Made by a program: the position numbers and the translations under genes
Shown here: positions 27,634-39,089 of the stretch, in pieces
Numbering within the stretch: the stretch's first letter is position 1
Layout: each line of letters begins with the position of its first letter
From: Candidatus Phytoplasma vitis
GTDB lineage: Bacteria > Bacillota_I > Bacilli_A > Acholeplasmatales > Acholeplasmataceae
Direction: 5' to 3'
DNA length: 64,000 bases
NCBI GenBank assembly: GCA_023934045.1
Contig: CP097583.1
Location: forward strand, 1-64,000
The notes under the pieces: generated by a model
What the model saw: only the letters and a program-made list of their open reading frames with translations
The model's database searches: none
Told to the model about the DNA's origin: nothing

Positions 27634-28596
27634 ATGCAAAAAATCGAAAATAAAATAAATTTAAAACGTTTATTCTTTTTATTTATTCCAATTATTTTAT
27701 TAATTTCTAATAACTCATTAATTTTTGCAGATAAAGAAAAACCATTATCCGATATTTTAACACATAGAGAATTAGGAACAATAAAAACAACAGGTCAACA
27801 ACCTACTAAAGATGAAGTTATAGCTCAAGTAAAAAAATTGAATAACAGTTTGAAAGAATCAAATTTGTTAAGAATAGATAATGATCCAAAAGAAAATAAA
27901 GCTACAGTTAAATATAATAATAATGATTACACAGGAGAAGTAGAAGTTATTTTTACTGTTGAAAAAAAAGAAAAACCATTATCCGATATTTTAACACATA
28001 GAGAATTAGGAACAATAAAAACAACAGGTCAACAACCTACTAAAGATGAAGTTATAGCTCAAGTAAAAAAATTGAATAACAGTTTGAAAGAATCAAATTT
28101 GTTAAGAATAGATAATGATCCAAAAGAAAATAAAGCTACAGTTAAATATAATAATAATGATTACACAGGAGAAGTAGAAGTTATTTTTACTGTTGAAAAA
28201 AAAGAAAAACCATTATCCGATATTTTAACACATAGAGAATTAGGAACAATAAAAACAACAGGTCAACAACCTACTAAAGATGAAGTTATAGCTCAAGTAA
28301 AAAAATTGAATAACAGTTTGAAAGAATCAAATTTGTTAAGAATAGATAATGATCCAAAAGAAAATAAAGCTACAGTTAAATATAATAATAATGATTACAC
28401 AGGAGAAGTAGAAGTTATTTTTACTGTTGAAAAAAAAGAAAATATAAACGATAACACAAATAAAACTTCCGAAACCGTTACAGAATCAAATAAAGAAAAT
28501 ACCTCTTTTTTAAAAAATAAATGGTTATGGATGATAATAATACTTATTATAATTGCATCTGTTGGTTTTTTTTCGGAAATAACAAAAAATTTCTAG
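27634..28596 (+). CDS. Surface protein with three identical 78-residue repeats
   Basis: The 320-residue protein has a signal peptide (basic start, hydrophobic core FFLFIPIILLISNN, probable cleavage after LIFA), then three identical 78-residue repeats from about residue 34 to 267, a polar linker and a C-terminal membrane helix (WLWMIIILIIIASVGFF) with a short tail. This gives a protein exposed outside the cell and anchored at the C-terminus, as in phytoplasma antigenic membrane proteins. Each repeat has the pattern LGTIKTTGQ...TKDEVIAQVKKLN...ATVKYNN..YTGEVEVIFTV, recalling repeats of mollicute lipoproteins. A related protein is at 54767. Ligand unknown. Confidence 0.85.
   Translation: MQKIENKINLKRLFFLFIPIILLISNNSLIFADKEKPLSDILTHRELGTIKTTGQQPTKDEVIAQVKKLNNSLKESNLLRIDNDPKENKATVKYNNNDYTGEVEVIFTVEKKEKPLSDILTHRELGTIKTTGQQPTKDEVIAQVKKLNNSLKESNLLRIDNDPKENKATVKYNNNDYTGEVEVIFTVEKKEKPLSDILTHRELGTIKTTGQQPTKDEVIAQVKKLNNSLKESNLLRIDNDPKENKATVKYNNNDYTGEVEVIFTVEKKENINDNTNKTSETVTESNKENTSFLKNKWLWMIIILIIIASVGFFSEITKNF
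27733..28434 (+). repeat. Three tandem 234-bp repeats inside the surface-protein gene
   Basis: Units 27733-27966, 27967-28200 and 28201-28434 appear identical at nucleotide level, including silent positions, and each encodes the same 78 residues. The exact period keeps the frame, so copy number can change without disrupting the protein. Confidence 0.95.
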
Positions 28597-28607
28597 ATAA
28601 AAATTTT

Positions 28608-28645
28608 TAAATAAAAAAAGACTTTTTAAGGTCTTTTTTATTTTT
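28608..28645 (+). terminator. Terminator of the triple-repeat gene
   Basis: AAAAAGACTTTTTAAGGTCTTTTTT: stem AAAAAGAC/GTCTTTTTT followed by more T. Confidence 0.75.
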
Positions 28646-28915
28646 TTAAAAATTTTAATTTAAATATTATAAAAAAAGAAGAACTAAATTCATTTTTTTA
28701 TTTTCTGATTCGAAAAATAAATTCTTTATAAACTAGTTTATAATTATTTTTTATAATAATAAATTATAAACATTTATTTAAAAAAATTTATATTATTACA
28801 ATATAAAAATTATAATATAATGAATTTTGAATCAAAAAATTTTGAACAAATAAAAGATAATTTATAAAAATAAAAAATTTTCAACATTAAAACAATATTT
28901 TGAAAGTACAAATTA
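28646..28915. other. Short spacer with an 18-bp palindrome
   Basis: Perfect palindrome TTATAAACTAGTTTATAA at 28726-28743; no coding sequence seen. It lies between the convergent surface-protein and protease genes. Confidence 0.45.
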
Positions 28916-31732
28916 TCAAAATTTTCTTTTTATACGATGATTAGAATAAATAATAACAATAAATAGAATAATAAGAACAAATAAAAAAGAAAAAATTAAA
29001 GTAAAATTTTCTTTTAATTTGTATATTTTAAAAAAATTAAATATATCTTTTTCTTTTAATAAAGAAACTTGAATAAAATTATGTGGTAAATTATTAGATT
29101 CTTTAAAAATATTATTAAATCCTAGAAAATTACCTTTATTGTCAAAATATAAGAAATTAAATTTCGGATTAGCAATTTTATTTTTATTTTTTAAATCAAA
29201 TACAGAATCACACAAGAAAAAATCATCTGTTTTATAACTTACAACACCTTTGAACATTTGAGGGAAATAATTATCATTATAGTTATTTATTAAAAAAAAT
29301 ATTTCTTCTCCTAAATTTAAATTTTTAGAAGATCTGGTTGGAATAATATCGTAATTATTGGAAGATTCGAAAGTTATTAAAATTAAATTATTATTTCCTA
29401 ACAAAAAACTTTTAATTTGGCCTTTTTCTTTTTCATAATTATCATTATGAAAAATAGTTATTTGAATTTCATTAGAAAAAATATTTTTAATCGATTCTAT
29501 TAGCGATAATAACTTATTCTTATTATTTGTATAAGTAGATAAAACAAAATATAAAAAATTATTATTTGGTAAAGATTTTTTTTGAAAAACAATTCCATTA
29601 CCACTAATTTCTTTATTTTTATCCCAAAAAATTAAAGAATTTTTTATTTTCTTTAAATTATCAAATTGAAATTTTTCATTTATTTTCATATTATCATTAT
29701 TTTGTTCATAAGGATAAACCAATTCTAAAGATATAAAGGGTTCATGTTGTTCTTTTAACCGAATATCATCGATATTATAAATTCTAATTTCATTTAAATT
29801 ATTTGGATTCTTTTTTTCAAAAATAATGTCATTTGTTTGTTCGTTATAAGTGATTTTTATTTGCTCTTTTTTGGGATTTAAAGAAAATATTTGCTCTTTT
29901 TTATACAAAATAACTACTAACTTAATATTTAATTTTACTTCTTTGTTTCCTTTTATTAACTCCGAAGTAATTGATTTTATTTTTTTATTTCGAAAATAAT
30001 TTAATAATTCTTCGATTTTAATAGTAATATTATTTTTGGTCTTTATTAAAGAATTTTGATTTTGATTAAAAGGTGGAAATGAATTTAATTCATTTTGTAA
30101 ATAATCATAATCTTCTGGTAAAATTTTAAAAAATTTTTTAATTGGATTTTTTTTATGCAATTCAATTATTCGATTACATATTTTTTTAACATGATTAATA
30201 TTAAGACATTGAGAAGTTCTATCTGGTATATAATCACTTATAATAACACTTTTATTTATGCCGATAATTTCGAAATGAGTATTAAAAACAGGACCTCCAC
30301 TATTACCTGAATCAATTTGGATATCAAAAGAAATTTCTTTTTCATTATAATCAACAATATTACCTTTTTTTAATAAATTAACTCCCCAAATAATATTTGG
30401 TTTTAAAGATAAATCTATATCTTTATCTTCCGAAAGAGTATCGAAATTATCCAAAGTTAATTTTTTTGATTTAATTTGAGAAATTTGAGACCCCATACTA
30501 TAAACAGCTTCACCTTGATAAACATTTATTTTTTTCTTAGGCAAAACTTTATCTAAAATTGTTTTTATTTCTTCAAAATTTTTTTTATTTTTATTTCTAA
30601 AAGTTAAAATAGCTATATCATCATATACATCTTGATTATTTATAAAACCAAATATTTCTGCTTCTTCTCGAAAATAAATGTTAAAAAGTTCAATTTTTAT
30701 TGATGAATATTCTAAAGCTTGTTTCAATACATGTCTATTAGTTAAAACATAATAATCATAAAATATTTCATTATTTTCCATTATTTCTTTAACACAAAAA
30801 ATAAAACCAGAACCTAAACTTAAAAATTTATTTTCCATAAAATTTTCGACTTTAATCAAAAAAGTGATTTTATTTAAATTTTTAATTTCCTCATCGAAAG
30901 GATAATTTAATTTTGTATTTTCTAGGTTATTGTTTTGTTGTAAATTTTTCTTTTCGATATTCAATTGATTTATTTGGCATTCATATAATATTATCTGATC
31001 GAAAATATAATTTAAAAAATTTTTTTTAGAATCAATTTTGGATTCGCTATTATACAAACCTAAAAACAATCCTTCTTGATTTAAAAAAATTTTATATTTC
31101 TTTTTATCTAATTCTAGCAAAAAATAATATTTATTTGTAATATCTATATCTTTTTCAGAAGATGATTCTGGTTGTTTTAAATTAAATTGACATTTAAGAA
31201 AATAAAAAATAGAATTAGATGTTATTATATGATTAATTGTAATATTCGGATCTTGATTTGGTACAGAAATACCTATAAATTCTCCTTTAGTATTGAAAAA
31301 TATTTTATTTTTTTCTCCTTTGATAGAAATAGGCAAATATTCTTTATCGCTTAAATCATAATTTTTACTTACAATACCTTCTTGAAAAGGTTCTATATGA
31401 GACACAATATCTAAAGTAAAAGCATATACTACATCTCCTTTATTAAAACGATGAGGTTTTAAAATAAAGGATGGTTTATCTTTTTTAAAATCAAAGATAT
31501 TTTGAATCTTTTTTTGTATGTCTTCTATCATTTGAATTTTTTCTTTTAAAACTTTATCTTTTAAATTAAATGTAATTTGGTTTTTTTTATAATCATTTTG
31601 AATAATTTGATTTTGATATTTAATAAATAAATATTTATAATAAAAAAATAAAAATAATAAAAATATCAAAAAAAATAATAGAAATCTTTTTTTATTTATA
31701 AAAGATAAAACGATACTATCTATTTTTTTCAA
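28916..31732 (-). CDS. Membrane-anchored trypsin-like (S1/HtrA-type) protease with degenerate repeats
   Basis: The 938-residue protein has an N-terminal membrane helix (about 17-35) and a C-terminal one (about 908-930), so the body is probably outside the cell. The middle is a trypsin-like protease: GSGFIF, His 334 in TNRHV, Asp 372 in DDIAIL and Ser 478 in GNSGGPVF. Residues about 93-157 and the final third (about 690-890) resemble the second half of the same fold (G[ED]xVYxF...GxVS...FFNTKGEFIGI) but lack the triad. No PDZ domain is seen. The start is a TTG, with no strong ribosome-binding site, so the exact N-terminus is uncertain. Substrate unknown. Confidence 0.85.
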   Translation of the reverse strand: MKKIDSIVLSFINKKRFLLFFLIFLLFLFFYYKYLFIKYQNQIIQNDYKKNQITFNLKDKVLKEKIQMIEDIQKKIQNIFDFKKDKPSFILKPHRFNKGDVVYAFTLDIVSHIEPFQEGIVSKNYDLSDKEYLPISIKGEKNKIFFNTKGEFIGISVPNQDPNITINHIITSNSIFYFLKCQFNLKQPESSSEKDIDITNKYYFLLELDKKKYKIFLNQEGLFLGLYNSESKIDSKKNFLNYIFDQIILYECQINQLNIEKKNLQQNNNLENTKLNYPFDEEIKNLNKITFLIKVENFMENKFLSLGSGFIFCVKEIMENNEIFYDYYVLTNRHVLKQALEYSSIKIELFNIYFREEAEIFGFINNQDVYDDIAILTFRNKNKKNFEEIKTILDKVLPKKKINVYQGEAVYSMGSQISQIKSKKLTLDNFDTLSEDKDIDLSLKPNIIWGVNLLKKGNIVDYNEKEISFDIQIDSGNSGGPVFNTHFEIIGINKSVIISDYIPDRTSQCLNINHVKKICNRIIELHKKNPIKKFFKILPEDYDYLQNELNSFPPFNQNQNSLIKTKNNITIKIEELLNYFRNKKIKSITSELIKGNKEVKLNIKLVVILYKKEQIFSLNPKKEQIKITYNEQTNDIIFEKKNPNNLNEIRIYNIDDIRLKEQHEPFISLELVYPYEQNNDNMKINEKFQFDNLKKIKNSLIFWDKNKEISGNGIVFQKKSLPNNNFLYFVLSTYTNNKNKLLSLIESIKNIFSNEIQITIFHNDNYEKEKGQIKSFLLGNNNLILITFESSNNYDIIPTRSSKNLNLGEEIFFLINNYNDNYFPQMFKGVVSYKTDDFFLCDSVFDLKNKNKIANPKFNFLYFDNKGNFLGFNNIFKESNNLPHNFIQVSLLKEKDIFNFFKIYKLKENFTLIFSFLFVLIILFIVIIYSNHRIKRKF

Positions 31733-31917
31733 GTGCTTTTTTCATTTTCTAAATTATTGTTTTAAATTTTGAAAATCTATACAATAATATTTTTTTTACA
31801 ATTATAAAAATGTAAATAAATTAATAAATAATTTAAAAATTACAAAATACTCTACTTATTAATAATATATGAATTAAAAAAGTTTTTATTATTTTTTTAA
31901 AAATATTAATTTTATTA

Positions 31918-31945
31918 TTGCAATTTATAAAAAAAATAATATAAT
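31918..31945 (+). promoter_or_regulatory. Promoter of the hrcA operon
   Basis: TTGCAA (31918-31923), 16-bp spacer and TATAAT (31940-31945), immediately before the CIRCE element. Confidence 0.65.
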
Positions 31946-31949
31946 AATA

Positions 31950-31976
31950 TTAGCAGTCATTATAAATGAGTGCTAG
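31950..31976 (+). promoter_or_regulatory. CIRCE operator (HrcA binding site)
   Basis: TTAGCAGTC, nine bases, GAGTGCTAG: an inverted repeat matching the CIRCE consensus TTAGCACTC-N9-GAGTGCTAA at all but two positions. It overlaps the start of transcription of hrcA-grpE-dnaK, so HrcA probably represses its own operon until heat shock. Confidence 0.9.
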
Positions 31977-32003
31977 AATTGATCGACACTAGAGGTATGA
32001 GCA

Positions 32004-33029
32004 TTGCTTTCAAATCGCAAAAGATTAATTTTAAAGGCTGTTATAGAAAATTATTCTAAAGAAGTTAAACCCATAGGTTCTGATTTTTTATCTAAAATAC
32101 CTTATTTAAAATTTTCCAGTGCTACTATCCGTTATGATATGTTGCAATTAGAAGAAAAAGGTTATTTAATCAAAAATCATAAATCTAGTGGTAGAATTCC
32201 TTCTTTAAAAGGTTATGTTTTTTATCTTAATAATTTAATGACTCGCAAACCAGAAACTAAAGAAATTTTAACTTTATTTGAAAAAATAATTCAAAAAAAA
32301 AATTCGAATAAAGAAAAAATTGTTCAAGAAGTTTTAAAATTATTATGTAATTTAACGAATCATGCTATTATAGATATCAAACCTGATATTTTAAAAACAA
32401 GTAAAATTAAAAAAATTGATTTGATTTTTGTTAATTCTCGGCAAGCAGTTATTTTTGTTCTTACAAATAAAGGTCATTTGCAACATCAAAATATTTTTTT
32501 AGATGAAGATAAAGAATTTAAAGTAGAAGATTTAAAAATAATTGTAAATATTTTTAATAATTTGTTAATCAATAAATATTTAAACGAAGCTTTACAAATT
32601 ATCCAAAGCGATCTTTGTCAAGAACAAATCAAAAAACATATTAAATATCAAGAAGAATTAATACAATTTTTTTTAGAAGCTTTTTATAAATTTTATAATA
32701 ATAATACTTCTTTTTATGGTATTTCTAATTTTTTAACTTCTCAAACAGAACAAGAAATTATAAATATTAAAGATATATACGAAATTTTAAATACAAAAAA
32801 ATTAATTAATTTTTTTTACGATTCGAAGGAAGTAATTTGTAAATTAGCTAATCAAATTAGATTAATTCCTTATAAAAAATTTATTTTTGTTTCTATTCCT
32901 TACAATATTAACGAAAATGAAAAAGGATTTATAGCTGTTTTAGGTTCTAACGTAATTAAATATTCAGAAATTATACCTATTTTAGAATATTTATCAGCTC
33001 ATATATCTCATTTATATGAAAAAAAATAA
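32004..33029 (+). CDS. hrcA: Heat-inducible transcription repressor HrcA
   Basis: HrcA binds CIRCE and represses chaperone genes. The 341-residue protein begins with the winged-helix domain, MLSNRKRLILKAVIENYSKEVKPIGSDFL, with SSATIRYDMLQLEEKGYL for DNA recognition and HKSSGRIPSLKGY after it, typical of HrcA. The start is TTG 32004 with AGAGG seven bases upstream; the ATG at 31997 is out of frame. It is the first gene of the CIRCE-controlled operon. Confidence 0.95.
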   Translation: MLSNRKRLILKAVIENYSKEVKPIGSDFLSKIPYLKFSSATIRYDMLQLEEKGYLIKNHKSSGRIPSLKGYVFYLNNLMTRKPETKEILTLFEKIIQKKNSNKEKIVQEVLKLLCNLTNHAIIDIKPDILKTSKIKKIDLIFVNSRQAVIFVLTNKGHLQHQNIFLDEDKEFKVEDLKIIVNIFNNLLINKYLNEALQIIQSDLCQEQIKKHIKYQEELIQFFLEAFYKFYNNNTSFYGISNFLTSQTEQEIINIKDIYEILNTKKLINFFYDSKEVICKLANQIRLIPYKKFIFVSIPYNINENEKGFIAVLGSNVIKYSEIIPILEYLSAHISHLYEKK

Positions 33030-33056
33030 ATAAAAAGGAGTTTTATTTGATTTAAA

Positions 33057-35817
<2,761 letters not shown>

Positions 35818-35833
35818 TTTTCTTTGACAGAAT

Positions 35834-35875
35834 GAAAACCAAAAAAAGAAATTAATCTTTTTTTGGTTTCTTTAT
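35834..35875 (+). terminator. Terminator between dnaK and dnaJ
   Basis: GAAAACCAAAAAAAGA pairs with TCTTTTTTTGGTTTC, followed by TTTATT. dnaJ has its own ribosome-binding site (AGAGGGG), so it may be transcribed partly by read-through. Confidence 0.75.
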
Positions 35876-35915
35876 TAACTATAAAATTTAATATAAAACT
35901 AGAGGGGTTTTTATT

Positions 35916-37034
35916 ATGAAATCTAAAAGGGATTATTATGATGTTTTAGAAGTTTCGAAAAATGCTAGTGATACAGAAATTAAAAAATCTTATCATAGGC
36001 TTGTTAAAAAATATCATCCTGATGTATCTAAAGAAGATAATGCTGCTACAAAATTTAAAGAAGTTCAAGAAGCTTATCAAGTATTAAGTAACGCTCAAAA
36101 AAGAAGTGATTATGATCGTTTTGGGCACCAAGATTATAGTAATTTTAATAATAGTGGGTTTCAAGGATTTAACCAAGGTTTTAGTAGTTCCGATTTCGGC
36201 AATTTTGATGATATTTTTGGAAGTTTTTTTGGAGAAAATCGAACTAATAAACAAAAAAATACAAATAATGTTAAAGATAAATACGTAGAATGTGTTATTG
36301 ATTTTTTAGAAGCGTGTTTAGGTGAAAAAAAAGAAATTAAGATTGATTTCGAAGAAGATTGTAAACAATGTCATGGAACAGGAGCACAAAATAAAGCAGA
36401 TGTTAAAATTTGTAATTATTGTAATGGAACAGGACATATTACAAAATATCAAAGAACTTTTTTAGGAAATATCAGTACCCAACAAGTATGTTCTTATTGT
36501 AGAGGAACAGGTCGAATAATTGCTAAAAAATGTTCATTTTGTAAATCTTCTAAAAGAGTTTTAAATGTTAAAACAATAAGTATTGATATTCCTGCTGGAG
36601 TTGAAGATGGAATGACAATGAAACTCGATCAACAAGGACATGGAGGACACTTAAATTCAAAAAATAGTGACTTATATATAACTTTTAAAATTAGACCTCA
36701 TGAAATTTTTGAAAGAGAAAAACAAAATATTATTTCCACTGTTTGGATTAATTTTTATGATGCTATCTTAGGAAAAGAATTAAGTATTCCTACTATTTAT
36801 GGTGAAGTCGAATTAAAAATACCAGAAGGAACACAAACTCATACTAAATTTAAATTAAAAAATAAAGGTATTCCTTATTTACATTCCAATTTTCGTAAAG
36901 GAGATCATTTTGTTATTGTCAAAATTAAAACTCCTACTAGATTATCTAGTCATCAAAAAAAACTTATTGAACAAATTAAAGAATTGGATACATTTAACGA
37001 AAATATCAAAAAAAATAAATCTTGGTTTTTTTAA
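35916..37034 (+). CDS. dnaJ: Chaperone DnaJ (Hsp40)
   Basis: DnaJ delivers substrates to DnaK and stimulates its ATPase. J domain with YHPD (HPD motif), YDVLEVSKNASDTEIKK and DRFGH; a Gly/Phe-rich segment (about 80-120); four zinc-binding units: CKQCHGTG, CNYCNGTG, CSYCRGTG, and CSFCKSSK, the last lacking the usual glycines; and the C-terminal substrate domain (GMTMKLDQQGHGG). The 372-residue length is normal. Confidence 0.96.
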   Translation: MKSKRDYYDVLEVSKNASDTEIKKSYHRLVKKYHPDVSKEDNAATKFKEVQEAYQVLSNAQKRSDYDRFGHQDYSNFNNSGFQGFNQGFSSSDFGNFDDIFGSFFGENRTNKQKNTNNVKDKYVECVIDFLEACLGEKKEIKIDFEEDCKQCHGTGAQNKADVKICNYCNGTGHITKYQRTFLGNISTQQVCSYCRGTGRIIAKKCSFCKSSKRVLNVKTISIDIPAGVEDGMTMKLDQQGHGGHLNSKNSDLYITFKIRPHEIFEREKQNIISTVWINFYDAILGKELSIPTIYGEVELKIPEGTQTHTKFKLKNKGIPYLHSNFRKGDHFVIVKIKTPTRLSSHQKKLIEQIKELDTFNENIKKNKSWFF

Positions 37035-37038
37035 GGAA

Positions 37039-37069
37039 AATAAAATTTTTTTCTCAAAAAATTTTATTT
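37039..37069 (+). terminator. Possible terminator after dnaJ
   Basis: AATAAAATTTTTT-TCTC-AAAAAATTTTATT stem; T content after the stem is modest. Confidence 0.4.
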
Positions 37070-37154
37070 ATCAATATAATAAATAATAAATAAAAAATAA
37101 AAATTATTTTTTTCTTTTTTATAATATTCTTTTTGTATCTTGAAAGGAAAATCA

Positions 37155-38144
37155 ATGATTTTAGTAAAATATAATAGATTCAAAGATTTGAAACCTTATT
37201 TTTATTTCGCTTTAGAAGAATATATTTTGAATAATCTTTTAAAAAAAGACGAAGTGTTTTTTTTTCAATGGCAAATTAAAGGTGTAGTTATAGGGAAAAA
37301 TCAAATTATTGAAAATGAAGTAAATTTTGATTTTACTACAAAAAATCAAATTAAATTATTTAGAAGACCGACTGGTGGAGGGTGTGTTTATAATGATCCT
37401 CAAACACCTCTTTTTAGTATTATTACTGCTAAAAAAGATAAAAATTTTAATTTTCGAGAATATTTAGGAAAAATTATTGAAGCTTTTAAAAAAATAGGAA
37501 TTAATTTATATTTTAGTGGTAGAAATGATATTCTTTTAAATGAAAAAAAAGTTTCAGGCAATGCCTTTATGCAAAATAAAAATGGTATGGTAATTCATGG
37601 AACTTTATTGTATGACTGTGATATTGATACCATGGTAAGATGTATTACTCCTAATAATGAAAAACTAATTTCTAAAGGAATCACAAGTGTTTCTTCAAGA
37701 GTTACTAATTTAAAAGAACATTTAAACGGAATGTCTCAACAAGAATTGATGGATTATCTAAATAATTATTTAACAAATGAAGAATATAATTTAACTTTAG
37801 ATGAAATATATAAAATTGAAAAAATGGCAAAAAAATATTCTTCTAAAGAATGGATTTTTGGAGAACATCCTGAATATGATAAAAAATTAAAAAAACGTTT
37901 TCATTGGGGTAATTTAGAAATTTTCTTATCTTTAAAAAACGGTAAAATATTGAAAATAATTTTAAAAGGAGATTTTTTTCATAAAGAAAATAATTTATCA
38001 GAATTTTTAGAAAAATTTATCAATGTTTCTTATAACAAAAAAAGTTTACAAAAACTTTTTAAAAATATTGATATCAAAAATTATATTATCGATGCTTCTA
38101 ATGAAGATTTACTATTTTTATTAGAAGAAGGAATTTTTTATTAA
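37155..38144 (+). CDS. lplA: Lipoate-protein ligase
   Basis: Activates free lipoate and attaches it to E2 subunits of 2-oxoacid dehydrogenases. Key motifs: FRRPTGGGCVYNDP, KKVSGNAFMQNKNGMVIHGTLLYD (with the catalytic Lys in the first part) and an additional C-terminal domain (about 240-330) as in long LplA. ATG 37155 has AAAGGA six bases upstream and is preferred over the earlier TTG 37140. The lack of lipoate-synthesis genes nearby fits salvage from the host. Confidence 0.93.
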   Translation: MILVKYNRFKDLKPYFYFALEEYILNNLLKKDEVFFFQWQIKGVVIGKNQIIENEVNFDFTTKNQIKLFRRPTGGGCVYNDPQTPLFSIITAKKDKNFNFREYLGKIIEAFKKIGINLYFSGRNDILLNEKKVSGNAFMQNKNGMVIHGTLLYDCDIDTMVRCITPNNEKLISKGITSVSSRVTNLKEHLNGMSQQELMDYLNNYLTNEEYNLTLDEIYKIEKMAKKYSSKEWIFGEHPEYDKKLKKRFHWGNLEIFLSLKNGKILKIILKGDFFHKENNLSEFLEKFINVSYNKKSLQKLFKNIDIKNYIIDASNEDLLFLLEEGIFY

Positions 38145-38695
38145 AAAAATAAATTTTTCTAAAATTTAATAGTTAAATAATTAATAAAAAACATCTATTT
38201 TTAATCAATTTTTAAAAAATTATTTATATAAATAAAAATAAATTAATTTTACTCAAATTAAAAAGTAGTGTTTTCAATTTAAAAAAGTTTTATTTTTTTT
38301 AAAAATATTAAATAAAAAATCGCTTTTTAAAGTTTGGTTAAATAATTTATTTATATTTCAATATTATTTTTTTATATTAAACCAAAATATATTTCTTGAA
38401 ATATGTTCCACTCTATTAAGATGGAACCAGTTAAAAAGTTATATTTAAGTTAAACTTATTTATTAAAAAAAATAGTTTGACTTATTTTTTTTGTTTCCAA
38501 ATGGTCAAACTTAAAAAAAGAGATTTAAAAAAATGAAAATTTTTTTAATTTAAAATAAATAATTAATTTTTTGATTCAAAATAATTATTTTAAAATTCGT
38601 TTATTCAATCAAAAAAATAATTATAACTTCGATAATTAAACTTTATATCTTAATTATGATTATCTTTATTAAGCTATCATGATGTTAAAAAAATA
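38145..38695. other. Gene-poor spacer after lplA
   Basis: AT-rich with repeats of AAACTTAAA and a GC-richer piece GTTCCACTCTATTAAGATGGAACC (about 38404-38427), which forms a small hairpin (GTTCCA/TGGAAC). No intact gene; A-rich runs make weak short frames. Confidence 0.4.
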
Positions 38696-38863
38696 AAAAC
38701 TTTACCTTTTAAAATTCAAATTGATTTTCGAATGGATAAGAAATATACTTTTGATCTTTCAAAGAAAATTTTATATTTGAAATAAGAACTTGAAATAAAT
38801 AATATGGTCGTTTTTAATGAAAAATTATATCAACAAGCATTTGTTAATTCTGAGTTTCAATAA
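38696..38863 (+). pseudogene. Gene remnant of unknown family
   Basis: One frame reads KTLPFKIQIDFRMDKKYTF, LSKKILYLK, a TAA stop, then ELEINNMVVFNEKLYQQAFVNSEFQ and a final stop. The single internal stop in an otherwise protein-like frame and the absence of a start suggest a decayed fragment. Its family was not recognised. Confidence 0.5.
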
Positions 38864-38874
38864 TTTGAAATAAT

Positions 38875-38902
38875 TTGACTTGATATATTTTTATGTTACA
38901 AT
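38875..38902 (+). promoter_or_regulatory. Promoter of the fused ABC exporter
   Basis: TTGACT (38875-38880), 16-bp spacer, TACAAT (38897-38902), close in composition to the promoters in the 8183 and 9809 repeats. It lies about 190 bp before the gene, leaving a long leader. Confidence 0.65.
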
Positions 38903-39029
38903 ATTTGTGATTAGTGGTTTTTTGAATAAATATGTTTTTATTTATTTAAAAAATGAATTTTAAAATGTTTCTATTTTAATGGATCGCAAAATTAATGTAG
39001 CTATAATTATTTTTTTATATTTTATTAAG

Positions 39030-39044
39030 TTGAGAACGTCTCAA
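39030..39044 (+). promoter_or_regulatory. Palindromic operator-like site TTGAGA-ACG-TCTCAA
   Basis: A perfect six-base inverted repeat with a three-base spacer, directly followed by TATAAT (39045-39050), so a repressor or activator could act here on the ABC exporter gene. Confidence 0.5.
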
Positions 39045-39089
39045 TATAATGAAAAAATTATTTTTATAAAGGAAAGAAATGAATGATAT

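Noticed and set aside
27733-28434. Considered as a CRISPR array
   Set aside because: Units are 234 bp without spacers and code for protein in one frame.
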